Source of the DNA: Planosporangium thailandense | GTDB taxonomy: Bacteria > Actinomycetota > Actinomycetes > Mycobacteriales > Micromonosporaceae | Direction of reading: 5' to 3' | NCBI RefSeq assembly: GCF_011947195.1 | Contig: NZ_JAATVY010000017.1 | Location: 91,362-155,361, forward strand | Length of the DNA: 64,000 bases | Shown here: positions 33,350 to 42,138 of the stretch, piece after piece | Layout: the number at the start of each line of letters is the position of its first letter | Position numbering within the stretch: the stretch's first letter is position 1 | Program-made: the position numbers and the translations under genes | The notes under the pieces: generated by a model | Told to the model about the DNA's origin: nothing | Database searches by the model: none | What the model saw: only the letters and a program-made list of their open reading frames with translations

Positions 33350-34200
33350 AACCGCGCAGGTCACAACTGGCGTTGCTGTACGTCCTCGCCGTCGTCATGT
33401 CGCTGGTCATCCTCGCGCCGTTCGCGTGGCTGGTCATCGCCAGCATCTCGCCGGCGCGGGACCTCATCAGCGCGCACCCGCACTGGTGGCCGTCGCACCC
33501 CACGCTGTCCCGCTACCACTCGATCTTCTCGGGTCAGGCGGGCGGGGACGACGTCGCGGCCAACTTCCGGGTCGCCATGGGCAACAGCCTCGTCGTCGCC
33601 GCCGGTACGACGGTCATCTCGCTGGTCGTGGGAACCCTCGGCGGGTACGCCTTCGCGCGGCTGCGGTTCCGCTTCCGGCGCAGCGCGCTGTTCGCGTTCC
33701 TGTCCGTCTACATGCTCCCGCCGATCGCCCTCGTCATCCCGCTCTACCTGGCGCTGTCGAACCTCGGGATGCTCGACACCAAGCGGGGCCTGGTCCTCAC
33801 CTACTGCTCCATCGTCACCCCGTTCTGTCTGTGGACGATGAGCAACTACTTCCTGAGCCTGCCGAGCGAACTGGAGGAGGCCGCCCGCATCGACGGATGC
33901 AACCGGCTACAGGCCCTCACCAGGGTCGTGCTGCCGCTGGCCAAGCCGGGGCTGTTCGCCACCGCCATGTTCGGTTTCCTCCTCGCCTGGGACGAGTTCC
34001 TGTACTCCCTGACGTTCACCTCCACCACGAACGCCAAGACCATCCCGGTCGCCATCGCCGAGTTCACCGGCAAGTACTCGTCCGACTTCGGGCTCATCGC
34101 CGCGGGCGGGGTCCTCGCCGCCCTGCCGCCGGTCGTGCTCGCCCTGGCGTCACAGCGCTTCATCGTCAGCGGCCTCACCGCTGGCTCCGTCAAGAGTTGA
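33346..34200 (+). CDS. Carbohydrate ABC transporter permease (MalG type), module 2
   Basis: 284 residues with six helices, EAA loop LPSELEEAARIDGCNRLQAL followed by TRVVLPLAKPG, and C-terminus GLTAGSVKS. ATG 33346 overlaps the previous stop codon (ATGA). Forms the channel with the upstream permease. The ATPase must come from elsewhere in the genome, as for module 1. Confidence 0.92.
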   Translation: MKPRRSQLALLYVLAVVMSLVILAPFAWLVIASISPARDLISAHPHWWPSHPTLSRYHSIFSGQAGGDDVAANFRVAMGNSLVVAAGTTVISLVVGTLGGYAFARLRFRFRRSALFAFLSVYMLPPIALVIPLYLALSNLGMLDTKRGLVLTYCSIVTPFCLWTMSNYFLSLPSELEEAARIDGCNRLQALTRVVLPLAKPGLFATAMFGFLLAWDEFLYSLTFTSTTNAKTIPVAIAEFTGKYSSDFGLIAAGGVLAALPPVVLALASQRFIVSGLTAGSVKS

Positions 34201-34213
34201 AACAGGTGTCACC

Positions 34214-35203
34214 GTGCTCTTCCCCGAAGGCATCGCCGCACAGCCCGAATCGCTGCGGCGCAGCCGCGCCGCCGTCGCCGACCAGCTCGCCGATGTGGCC
34301 GCCGTCCCGGACGGCGCCGTCATCGGCCTCATCGGGGTCGGTGCCAGCGAGCACGCGGCGCGCAGCACGGCCTGGCAGTGGCGTCGACAGGGCCTGCGCG
34401 CCTTCGCCGTCACCGCCTCGGATCTGACGTCGACCACGCGCCACGCCTTCGACGTCGTCGTCGCCATCAGCGAGTCCGGCCGCAGCGTCGAGACGCTCCA
34501 GGCGGCCGAACTGCTCGACGTCACCCGCTCGCTGGCGCTGGTCAACGCCGCGGACTCGCCGCTGGCCCAGCAGTGCGACAGCGTCCTGATGATCGACAGC
34601 GGCGAGGACAGCCCGGTGTACACCACCGGCTACACCGCGACCCTGCAGGCGCTGGGCCAGCTGGGAGACCACTGGTCCGGGCAGGCATCGCCCTGGTACG
34701 AGCTGGCCGAGCAGGCGGCAGCGGTCCTCGACCCGGCCACGACAGCCGTCGAGCAGGTCGCCGGGCGCTTCGACGACGCGAAGCTCGTCGACGTCGTCGC
34801 ATCGTCGGCTGCCAGCGCGACCGCCGGCGAGGGCGCGCTCATCCTGCGGGAGGCCGCACGGCTGCGGACCGCGGGACACGAGACGCGCAACTACCTCCAC
34901 GGACCGATGGAACCGCTCGACTCCGACATCGCCTGCCTCGTCGTCGGGGACGGACGCGAGGTACGCCTCGCCCGCGACGTGGCGCGGCTGGGCTGCCCCG
35001 CCCTGCTGCTGACCACCGAGGCCGTCGACGACGCCGCGACCGCGGTCGTCTGCCGGCTCCCCCGGGCGCACTCCCCCCTCGCGCAGAACGTCCTCGACAT
35101 CCTGCCGATCCAGCTGCTCGCCTGGTCCGTCGCGCAGCGTCGGGGACTGCCCGTCGACGGCTTCCGCTACCACCAGGACGACACCAAGCACGAGAAGCGA
35201 TGA
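34214..35203 (+). CDS. SIS-domain sugar-phosphate protein (isomerase/deaminase-like)
   Basis: 329 residues with two SIS repeats, as in the isomerase half of GlmS and in fructosamine/AgaS-type enzymes. First SIS about 20-150 (VIGLIGVGASEHAARSTAWQW, VVVAISESGRSVETLQAAELL), second about 180-310 (VDVVASSAASATAGEGALIL, ETRNYLHGPMEPLDSD, AQNVLDILPIQLLAWSVA). HGP and the Glu in REAARL recall the catalytic E-x-x-HG-P region of such enzymes. It probably acts on an amino- or keto-sugar phosphate made by the next-gene kinase. GTG 34214, 13 nt after the permease stop. Confidence 0.85.
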   Translation: MLFPEGIAAQPESLRRSRAAVADQLADVAAVPDGAVIGLIGVGASEHAARSTAWQWRRQGLRAFAVTASDLTSTTRHAFDVVVAISESGRSVETLQAAELLDVTRSLALVNAADSPLAQQCDSVLMIDSGEDSPVYTTGYTATLQALGQLGDHWSGQASPWYELAEQAAAVLDPATTAVEQVAGRFDDAKLVDVVASSAASATAGEGALILREAARLRTAGHETRNYLHGPMEPLDSDIACLVVGDGREVRLARDVARLGCPALLLTTEAVDDAATAVVCRLPRAHSPLAQNVLDILPIQLLAWSVAQRRGLPVDGFRYHQDDTKHEKR

Positions 35204-36174
35204 CCGACACGATGGACGGCCCGGACCGGCCGCGAGCCGGCGGGCCCGACCACATGGTGATCGGCATCGACCTGGGCGGCACCAAGTGCCACGCCGCGCT
35301 CGCGAGCGGCGCGGACTCCATCCTGGTCGAGACCCACGAGCTCGTCGCGCGGTACCCGGACGCGGTCACCGCGCTGGAAGCGGTCATCGGTGAGCTCCAG
35401 GACGCCGCCCGCCGGTTGGGCGGCACCGTCGGGGGCGTGGCGGTGGGCGTACCGGCGAACGTCGACCCCGCGACCGGCCTGATCGTCAACGGGCTGAACC
35501 TGGGCTGGGACCGCATCGATCTGCGGGCCCGGCTCGACCGCGTCGTCGACGCGCCCTACACCATCGAAAACGACGTCAACCTGGCGGCGATCGGCGAGGC
35601 CTCCCGCGGCGCCGGAAGGGACGCCACCAGCTTCGTGGTCCTGGCGCTCGGTACCGGTCTCGGCGGGGCCGCCGTGGTCAACGGCTCCCTCATCCGGGGC
35701 CGTCACAACGCGGCCGGAGAGGTCGGCTACCTCGTGGCCGACCGTCACCAGCTTCGCAAGCCCGGGCTGCTCGGGATGGAGTCGATCGTGGGCGGGCTGG
35801 GGATCGCCGCGCGCGCCCGGGAGCTGGCGACGCTGCATCCGGAGTCGTGCCTGCACGGGGTGGCGGACCTGGACGCGGCGACGGTACTGGCGGCCGCCGT
35901 GGACCGCGACGTCGTCGCCGAGCAGATCCTCGACGAGGTCATCGACCACCTGGCGATGACGGTCATCGACGTCACGGCGGTACTCGACGCGGAGCTGGTG
36001 ATCGTCACCGGCGGGGTCGGACACGCGCTCGCCGCCCACCTGCCGCGCGTCCGCGACATCGTGCGGCAGACCTTCGGCCACGCGCCGGAGCTGGTGGTGT
36101 CACAGCTACGGCCGAGCGCCGCACTGGCCGGCGCGCTGACCCGGGCCCGGCGCATCGCTACCCACGGCGACTAG
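35200..36174 (+). CDS. ROK-family sugar kinase
   Basis: 324 residues. ATP-binding motif IGIDLGGTKCHAALA near residue 20, catalytic region ENDVNLAAIGEA, then ALGTGLGGAAVVNGSLIRGRHNAAGEVGY. No DNA-binding domain, so it is an enzyme rather than a regulator. The CxCGxxGCxE zinc-binding motif, usual in bacterial ROK kinases, is replaced by KPGLLGMESIVGG. It should phosphorylate the sugar imported by ABC module 2, giving the substrate for the SIS protein. ATG overlaps the SIS stop codon (ATGA). The 3' end overlaps the convergent methyltransferase gene by 17 bp. Confidence 0.87.
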   Translation: MTDTMDGPDRPRAGGPDHMVIGIDLGGTKCHAALASGADSILVETHELVARYPDAVTALEAVIGELQDAARRLGGTVGGVAVGVPANVDPATGLIVNGLNLGWDRIDLRARLDRVVDAPYTIENDVNLAAIGEASRGAGRDATSFVVLALGTGLGGAAVVNGSLIRGRHNAAGEVGYLVADRHQLRKPGLLGMESIVGGLGIAARARELATLHPESCLHGVADLDAATVLAAAVDRDVVAEQILDEVIDHLAMTVIDVTAVLDAELVIVTGGVGHALAAHLPRVRDIVRQTFGHAPELVVSQLRPSAALAGALTRARRIATHGD

Positions 36175-36973
36175 CGCCGCCGGGCCGGCGGCCCCAGGCC
36201 GAGATCATCGGCGAGGTGGCGAGGTCGAGCAGCCCAGCCTCGACGTTGGCGAGGTGCTGGTCGATCTCGTCGTCGGTGGCCAGCCCCGCGGCGACCAACC
36301 GGGCGCGGATCTGCGCCACGGTGGCCTTTTCCAGCAGGGCGCAGGCGTCGCCGGCGATCGGGAAGTACGCGTCGGCGCCGACGTCGGCCAGCCCCCCGTC
36401 GCGCAGCAACCGGGGCAACGTGCGCCCGTAGGCCAGGTCGACGCCGCGCGCGGCCATGAGGGTACGGAAGTCGCGCTTGAGCTTGTTGGCCAGCCGCTGC
36501 GGCGGGCCCGACTCGTCCGGGCAGACCAGCGGCTGCATGGCGGGGTCGGCCTCCTCCACCAGCAGCCAGCCCCCCGGCCGCAGCGCGGAGACCATGGCGG
36601 CCAGCGCCGCGTCGCGCTGCGGCACGTGCACCAGGACCAGGCGCGCGTGTACCAGGTCGAACCCGTCCCCCGGCGGAGGCTCGGCGCCGACGTCGTGCCG
36701 GCGGATCTCGAAGCCGGCGTCACCGGCGGCGGTCATCCAGGAGACGTCGATGTCGGTGGCCAGCACGTGTCCCGCCGGGCCGACGCGGGCGGCGAGCCAC
36801 GACGGCACGCCGGGGCCGCCGGCGCCGACCTCCCAGCACCGCCAGCCCGCCGTGACGCCGAGCGCGTCGAGGTGGCGGAACGTGGACGGGTTGAACAGCG
36901 TGGCCAGGGCGTCGAAGCGGGTGCCCGCCTCCGCCTGCTGGTTGTCGAGCAGGTACCCGCTGTCCTCGGCCAT
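36158..36973 (-). CDS. Class I SAM-dependent methyltransferase
   Basis: 271 residues. Motif I is CWEVGAGGPGVPSWLA near residue 45, acidic loop VLATDIDVSWM, motif IV-like FDLVHARLVLVHVPQRDAAL and LRPGGWLLVEEADP. The arrangement is that of small-molecule methyltransferases of the Ubi/COQ5-like fold. ATG 36973 is preferred to the TTG at 36994; neither has a strong ribosome site. Divergent from a second methyltransferase, only 62 bp apart. Substrate unknown. Confidence 0.82.
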   Translation of the reverse strand: MAEDSGYLLDNQQAEAGTRFDALATLFNPSTFRHLDALGVTAGWRCWEVGAGGPGVPSWLAARVGPAGHVLATDIDVSWMTAAGDAGFEIRRHDVGAEPPPGDGFDLVHARLVLVHVPQRDAALAAMVSALRPGGWLLVEEADPAMQPLVCPDESGPPQRLANKLKRDFRTLMAARGVDLAYGRTLPRLLRDGGLADVGADAYFPIAGDACALLEKATVAQIRARLVAAGLATDDEIDQHLANVEAGLLDLATSPMISAWGRRPGGASRRG

Positions 36974-37035
36974 GTCCGCATCGTCCCACGTCAAATCGTG
37001 TTGATCGAGTGGTTCGGGTGTGCGACGGTCGGGCG

Positions 37036-37863
37036 GTGACGGACTACCGGACGGTCAACCGCGCCAGCTGGGACGAGCGCGCGCCCGCGCACGCGGCCTC
37101 ACCCGACTACGCCGTGGACCGCTTCGTCGGAGACCCGGCGTACCTCAGCGACGTGGTCCGGTTCGACCTGCCGCGGCTCGGTGACGTCGCCGGCCTGCGC
37201 GCCGTGCACCTGCAGTGCCACATCGGCACCGACACGCTCTCGCTGCACCGCCTCGGCGCCCGGATGACCGGCCTGGACTTCTCCGGTGCGGCGCTGGCCC
37301 AGGCCCGCCGCCTGGCCGCCGACGCCGACGCGGAGATCGACTTTGTCGAATCCGACGTGTACGACGCGGCCAATGTCCTCCCGCCGGGCGCCTTCGACCT
37401 GGTGTACACGGGCGTCGGCGCGCTGTGCTGGCTGCCCGACATCCGGCGCTGGGCGCGGGTGGTCAGCGCGCTGCTTCGACCGGGCGGCCGGTTGTTCATC
37501 CGCGAGGGGCATCCGATGCTCTGGGCGCTCACCGACAGCCGCGGGGACGGCCTGCTCGCCGTGGAGTACCCGTACTTCGAGCGCCCGGAGCCGGTCGTGT
37601 GGGACGAGCCCGGCACGTACGTCCAGACCGACGTGGCGTTCACGCACACCGTGACGCACGAGTGGAACCATGGCCTCGGTGAGATCGTCACCGCGCTGCT
37701 CGACGCCGGCCTCGACCTCACCATGCTCGTCGAGCACGACAGCGCGCCCTGGAACGCGCTGCCCGGTTGGACGGTCGTCGACGGCCGGGGCGAATGGCGC
37801 CTGCGGGACCGGCCGTGGCGGCTGGCGCAGACGTACACCCTGCAGGCCCGCAAGCGGCCCTGA
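37036..37863 (+). CDS. Class I SAM-dependent methyltransferase
   Basis: 275 residues. GTG 37036 gives MTDYRTVNRASWDERAPAHA, matching the usual N-terminus NxxxWDExAxxH of this subfamily. SAM-binding part LRAVHLQCHIGTDTLSLHRL and MTGLDFSGAALAQARRLA; then AFDLVYTGVGALCWLPDIRRWA and LLRPGGRLFIREGHPM. The pattern HLQCHIGTDTLSLARLGAxVTGLDFS is well known in uncharacterised actinobacterial methyltransferases. Substrate unknown. Followed by a strong terminator. Confidence 0.85.
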   Translation: MTDYRTVNRASWDERAPAHAASPDYAVDRFVGDPAYLSDVVRFDLPRLGDVAGLRAVHLQCHIGTDTLSLHRLGARMTGLDFSGAALAQARRLAADADAEIDFVESDVYDAANVLPPGAFDLVYTGVGALCWLPDIRRWARVVSALLRPGGRLFIREGHPMLWALTDSRGDGLLAVEYPYFERPEPVVWDEPGTYVQTDVAFTHTVTHEWNHGLGEIVTALLDAGLDLTMLVEHDSAPWNALPGWTVVDGRGEWRLRDRPWRLAQTYTLQARKRP

Positions 37864-37895
37864 CCGCCGTACCCCGGAACCGGGGACGGCGGTCA
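37861..37895. terminator. Bidirectional terminator after the methyltransferase gene
   Basis: TGACCGCCGT-ACCCCGG pairs with CCGGGG-ACGGCGGTCA around AA, a nearly perfect 16-bp stem that begins at the stop codon. Lies between convergent genes ending at 37863 and 37912. Confidence 0.78.
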
Positions 37896-37911
37896 GCCGA
37901 GAGTCGACTCC

Positions 37912-38508
37912 TCAGCGGTTCGCGTCGGTCGCGAGTGGACGTCGGGAAACGGCGACCGCGACGGCGACGAAGGCGGCGGCGAGCAGCAGCGCCGAGCCCC
38001 GGAAGCCGAGCGGCCCGTCTTCGCCGACCGGCCCGCCGACCACCCAGCCGACGGCCATCACCGGACCGGCCCACCAGGGCAGCACCTTCGCCCGTACCGA
38101 ACTGATCGCGAAGAGCACCAGCCCGATCAGCGAGGCGAGCATGGACAGCAGGTACACCGGGCCGAGCGACTCGGCGTCACCGCTGAACAGCGACACCGTG
38201 AGCGGGGGTAGGAAGCCGAGGGCACCGATGGTCGTGACGATGAGGGCGATGGTGCCGAGCCGGCCGTCCCGGCCGTCCTGCACCGAGTGCAGCGCCGCCA
38301 CCGCGGCGAGCAGACCGAGCACCAGCGGGAACCCGTCGGCGGTGAAGACGTAGTCGGCGGCGCCGACCAGCCGGTCGTGCTGCGGCACGCCGGTGAACAG
38401 GTCCAGCAGCGCGAGCAGGACGGCGGACGCGGCGACGACGAGCAGGCCGGCGCGGGCCAGCCGGTACGGCGTGCGCTGTGGTGCGGTCGTGGCGGTGAGT
38501 GCGGTCAT
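37912..38508 (-). CDS. Six-helix membrane protein, unknown function
   Basis: 198 residues with about six hydrophobic helices: ARAGLLVVAASAVLLALLDL, ADYVFTADGFPLVLGLLAAV, GTIALIVTTIGALGFLPPL, SLGPVYLLSMLASLIGLVLF, LPWWAGPVMAVGWVVGG and SALLLAAAFVAVAVAV. A conserved-looking HDRLVGAADYVFTADGFPL loop follows helix 1. ATG 38508 follows GAGGAGAACG. It lies 160 bp from the divergent histidine kinase gene, whose response regulator might control it. No family recognised. Confidence 0.7.
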   Translation of the reverse strand: MTALTATTAPQRTPYRLARAGLLVVAASAVLLALLDLFTGVPQHDRLVGAADYVFTADGFPLVLGLLAAVAALHSVQDGRDGRLGTIALIVTTIGALGFLPPLTVSLFSGDAESLGPVYLLSMLASLIGLVLFAISSVRAKVLPWWAGPVMAVGWVVGGPVGEDGPLGFRGSALLLAAAFVAVAVAVSRRPLATDANR

Positions 38509-38670
38509 CGACGTTCTCCTCGGTCCGTTGTGGATATGGCGACGACGCTAGAAGCCGTGAGGCCGCTGGTCGTCCGGTCACGCGGGGAGATCCGGTCCGT
38601 CCGGCGCGGGAGCCGCGGGTCCCCCTGTGGTAGGACGACGCCGATCACCTCCTGGCCTATCGTTTCGGCG

Positions 38671-40707
38671 ATGGAGGTGTTGCCGCGATCGTCCGGCTGG
38701 CGCTCGGCCGCCGGCCGGGACCTGCTGTTGGCGGTCGCGCTCGCGGTGGCGATGGCCGCGGTCGCGGCGGTGGCCGGGCCGGCGTCGGCCGGCGCGCGGG
38801 TGGGTGCCGTGGTCGCGGCCGGCGGCCTGCTGGCCCTGGCGCAGCGCCGGCGCCGCCCGTTGACGGCGATGACCGCGGTGGCGGTGGTCGTGGTCGTCGA
38901 GGTGGTCGCGTCGCCGCAGGGCAACACGGCTCCGGCGTTTCTGGCCATCATGGTGGGCGCGTACTCGCTCGGCGCGTACGCGACGGCCTGGTCGCTCGTG
39001 GCCGGCCTCGCGGTGGCCACCGCCGGCGTGGCCACCGCGCAGTACCTGGGGCCGGCGCAGGGCTACTCGCACGCGTCGGCCGACAGCTTCCTGGTCGGGC
39101 TGCTGGTGCTGGCGCCCGCCGTGGTCGGCGGTGTGATGGGCGCACGGAAGCGGCTCGCGCTGACGCTCGAGGAGGGCACCCGTCGGCTGCGCGCCGCGCG
39201 TCAGGAGCGCATCGAGGCGGCGGTGGCCCGGGAACGGCAACGGATCTCGGCGGATCTGGAAGCGGTCCTGCTCGGCGGCCTGAACGAGGCACGAGCCCAC
39301 GCCTCGGTCGCCGACCTGGCCGACGTCCGGGCGCTGGAGCGGATCGCACGGGACCTGCTGACCAGGATGCGGCAACTGGTCGGTGAACTGCGCGCGCCCC
39401 ACCCCGACGACCGGGCGCCGGCACAGCCGGTAGCCGAACTGCGGGCCCAGGTGCAGGCCGCCCTGGCCGCCGCGGAGGTGGCCGAGGACTCGGCGACCGA
39501 GGAGTCGGCGGCCACCGGCGCCGGCACCGGCGCCCGCGCCGTCGGCCGGTGGACGTTGGTCGGCGCGGCGTGGTGGGACACGGTACTCGCGGCGACGGCC
39601 GGGCTGATGCTGGTGGAGCTGGTGATCACCAGGGTCACCGGCGCGCACCCCGACGTGGCGCACCGGCTGGCGAACGCGATCCTCGCGGCCGGGATCGCGG
39701 CGCCGCTCGGGTGGGCGCGGCGCCGCCCCCTCGGCTCGGCTACGACGTCCCTGGCGTTCGCGCTGGCCTACATGGCGGTGGCCGCACCCGCGGACCCCCT
39801 CGCCGGTGTGCCACCGTGCGGTGTCCTCGTCGTGTCGCCGTTCATGATCGGGGCGGCCTGCGCCACCCGCAGGGCGGTCGCCGGGCTCGCGCTCTGCGTC
39901 GCCGGCTGCGTCGCCCTCGTCGCCGCGGACTCGGGCGCAACCGTCGCGGCGTCGGCGCTGCCGGGCTCGGTCGCGGTGATCGTCGGCTGCTGGGCGGCCG
40001 GTCGCGCGCTGCGCGCCGGCACCGCGGCCGTCGCCGCACACGCCCGGGCCGCCATCGCCGTCGACGAGCAGCACCGGACGGACACCCGCGCCGCGCTCGA
40101 CGCGCAGCGCGCCCGCCTCGCCCGGGACCTCCACGACGCCGCCGGGCACGTGATGACGGTCATCGTCCTGCAGGCCGCCGCCGCTCGCCGGGTCTGGGAC
40201 ACCGACCCCACCCTTGCGGCCGAGCACGCGGCGGCGCTGCGGTCCACCGTCGCCGAGGCCCTCGACGAGCTGGGCCCCCTGGTGCTGTCGGTGGCGCTCG
40301 CCGACGCCCACGCGCCGATCGCGCTGGCCGGCCTGCCCACTCTCGCCTCCCGGGCCCGAAGCTGCGGGCTGCGGGTGGAGCTGAACCTCGACCCCGGACC
40401 GACGCCGTTGCCGCCCCAGGTCGGCGCGGCGGCCTACCGGATCGTCCAGGAGGCGCTCACCAACGCCGCCCGGCACGCGCCCGGCGCGCTCGTCCGCGTC
40501 GACGTCACCCGTACCGGGAAACAGCTGGCCGTCGAGGTCAGAAACCACGCGGCCACCCGCAGCGTGACCGTGGCCACCCGCGCCGGCCATGGTCTGCGCG
40601 GCATGGCCGAGCGCAGCGAGGCGTGCGGCGGCAGCCTCGTGGCCGGCCCACAGCCCGACGGCGGCTTCGGCGTCCATGCCCGACTCCCCCTGGAGGCACC
40701 CGCGTGA
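38671..40707 (+). CDS. NarL/DesK-type sensor histidine kinase with duplicated first half
   Basis: 678 residues. The C-terminal half is a normal HisKA_3 kinase: phosphoacceptor box RARLARDLHDAAGHVMTVIV (His near 487), HATPase N box YRIVQEALTNAARHAPG near 595, and G box GHGLRGMAERSEACGG. The N-terminal half repeats the plan: a membrane block (about 15-160), then RERQRISADLEAVLLGGLNEARAH (about 188-210), where the dimerisation helix is kept but the His-Asp pair is lost, then a second membrane block (about 300-440). This is a tandem duplication with a decayed first kinase. ATG 38671 has a weak ribosome site, so the start is uncertain. Its stop overlaps the response regulator start. Confidence 0.82.
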   Translation: MEVLPRSSGWRSAAGRDLLLAVALAVAMAAVAAVAGPASAGARVGAVVAAGGLLALAQRRRRPLTAMTAVAVVVVVEVVASPQGNTAPAFLAIMVGAYSLGAYATAWSLVAGLAVATAGVATAQYLGPAQGYSHASADSFLVGLLVLAPAVVGGVMGARKRLALTLEEGTRRLRAARQERIEAAVARERQRISADLEAVLLGGLNEARAHASVADLADVRALERIARDLLTRMRQLVGELRAPHPDDRAPAQPVAELRAQVQAALAAAEVAEDSATEESAATGAGTGARAVGRWTLVGAAWWDTVLAATAGLMLVELVITRVTGAHPDVAHRLANAILAAGIAAPLGWARRRPLGSATTSLAFALAYMAVAAPADPLAGVPPCGVLVVSPFMIGAACATRRAVAGLALCVAGCVALVAADSGATVAASALPGSVAVIVGCWAAGRALRAGTAAVAAHARAAIAVDEQHRTDTRAALDAQRARLARDLHDAAGHVMTVIVLQAAAARRVWDTDPTLAAEHAAALRSTVAEALDELGPLVLSVALADAHAPIALAGLPTLASRARSCGLRVELNLDPGPTPLPPQVGAAAYRIVQEALTNAARHAPGALVRVDVTRTGKQLAVEVRNHAATRSVTVATRAGHGLRGMAERSEACGGSLVAGPQPDGGFGVHARLPLEAPA

Positions 40708-41348
40708 CGATCCGCGTCCTGCTCGCCGACGACCAGTCCCTGGTACTCGCGGGGCTGCGCACCATCCTGTCGGCCGAGCCCGACCTCGACGTCGTCGGCG
40801 AGGCCCGCGACGGGCGGGAGGCCGTGACCCTCGCCCGCGACGTTCAGCCCGACGTGGTGCTGATGGACATCCGCATGCCCCGGCTCGACGGGCTCACCGC
40901 GACCCGGGAGCTGCTCGCCACCAGCCCCGCCGTCCGCGTCGTCATGCTGACCACCTTCGACCTCGACGAGTACGTGTACGAGGCGCTGTGCGCGGGAGCG
41001 AGCGGCTTCCTCGTCAAGGACCTCCCCGACGACCAGCTCGTCGCCGGCGTCCGCGCCGTTGCGCGGGGCGACACCCTCCTCGCCCCGTCCGTGACCCGCC
41101 GCCTCATCGAGGCGTACACCCGCCGCCCGCCGGCCCGCGTCGCGCTCCCTCCCGGCGCCGACACACTGACACCGCGCGAGGTCGAGGTCTGGCGGCTGAT
41201 GGCACGGGGGCTGTCCAATGCCGAGATCGCGAGCGAGCTGTACGTCGGCGAGGCCACCGTGAAGACGCACGTCTCCCGGGTCATGGCGAAGCTCGGCGCC
41301 CGCGACCGGGTGCAGGCGGTCGTGCTGGCCTACGAGTACGGCCTGTAG
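40704..41348 (+). CDS. NarL/LuxR-family response regulator
   Basis: 214 residues. Receiver domain 1-120 with acidic pocket LLADDQSL, phosphoacceptor Asp in VVLMDIRMPRLDGL, Thr in VVMLTTFDLDEY and Lys in SGFLVKDLPDDQL. C-terminal LuxR helix-turn-helix: LTPREVEVWRLMARGLSNAE and LYVGEATVKTHVSRVMAKLG. GTG 40704 overlaps the kinase stop codon (GTGA), so the two are a cognate pair. Targets unknown; neighbouring exporters or the membrane protein at 37912 are candidates. Confidence 0.93.
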   Translation: MTIRVLLADDQSLVLAGLRTILSAEPDLDVVGEARDGREAVTLARDVQPDVVLMDIRMPRLDGLTATRELLATSPAVRVVMLTTFDLDEYVYEALCAGASGFLVKDLPDDQLVAGVRAVARGDTLLAPSVTRRLIEAYTRRPPARVALPPGADTLTPREVEVWRLMARGLSNAEIASELYVGEATVKTHVSRVMAKLGARDRVQAVVLAYEYGL

Positions 41349-41358
41349 GCGGCCCGGT

Positions 41359-42003
41359 TCAGGGCTCCAGGCAGCGCCCGTCGGCGTACGGGCCTTCGGC
41401 GGTGTAGCCCTGGTGCCCGCCCCGGATGGACGCGACGACGCACAGTCCGTCGGTGGCAACCGCGTAGATCACCGTGTGCGGGAAGGCGGGATCGTCGGGC
41501 CGGGCGATGCGGGCCACCACGTTCTGGTACCCGGCCTCCGCGAGCGCCCACCGCACCGCCTCGACGTCCTCCGCCCCGGCCGGCCTTGACCCGATCGTGC
41601 TCACGCACTGACCTTCGGGGTAGCTCGGCGAGGACGCCTGCCGGCACTGCTCCCAGTCGGCCTGATGCGCCGCCGCCTGCACCCGCTGGGCGACCGCCGA
41701 CGCCGTGCCCTGCCGGTCATCGGGGATCGGCACGCGTTTCATCGCGTCGGCTGCCTTGCGCAGACAGTAGGCCTCCCCTTCCCGGGAAGACGCGCCGACG
41801 ACGAGGCAGGCGCCACTGCGCGTCGACGCCGCTGCCGAGGCGGTGGGCGCGGACGTAGGCGCGGGCGCGGACCTCGCGGCCGCCTGGCCCGTCCCGTGAA
41901 CCCCGACGATCAGCGCCGCGACGAGCGCGCCGCCGGTCAGGGCGCCGGCGTAGACACGGAGGCGGGTGCCCCGGTCAGCCGCCGCGTCCCCACCACCGTT
42001 CAC
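41359..42003 (-). CDS. Secreted or membrane-anchored protein, unknown function
   Basis: 214 residues. Short polar N-terminus, one hydrophobic helix (YAGALTGGALVAALIVGVHG), an Ala/Ser/Pro/Thr-rich linker, then an extracellular domain with at least five Cys (SGACLVVG, AYCLRKAAD, EQCRQASS, GQCVSTIG, GLCVVASI, GRCLEP), likely disulfide-bonded. GTG 42003. Convergent with the response regulator. No family recognised. Confidence 0.7.
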   Translation of the reverse strand: MNGGGDAAADRGTRLRVYAGALTGGALVAALIVGVHGTGQAAARSAPAPTSAPTASAAASTRSGACLVVGASSREGEAYCLRKAADAMKRVPIPDDRQGTASAVAQRVQAAAHQADWEQCRQASSPSYPEGQCVSTIGSRPAGAEDVEAVRWALAEAGYQNVVARIARPDDPAFPHTVIYAVATDGLCVVASIRGGHQGYTAEGPYADGRCLEP

Positions 42004-42138
42004 GCTGCCAGACAGTAACCGGGCCGGCGCGCGCGGCCTGTCCGCCGACCGGACCGAGATCGCACGGCCTGACGTAGAGTCGGCCTGAGCGGCACGTAAC
42101 TCTCAGTGACTCCATGACACCAGGAGGGAGCTGCCGCC

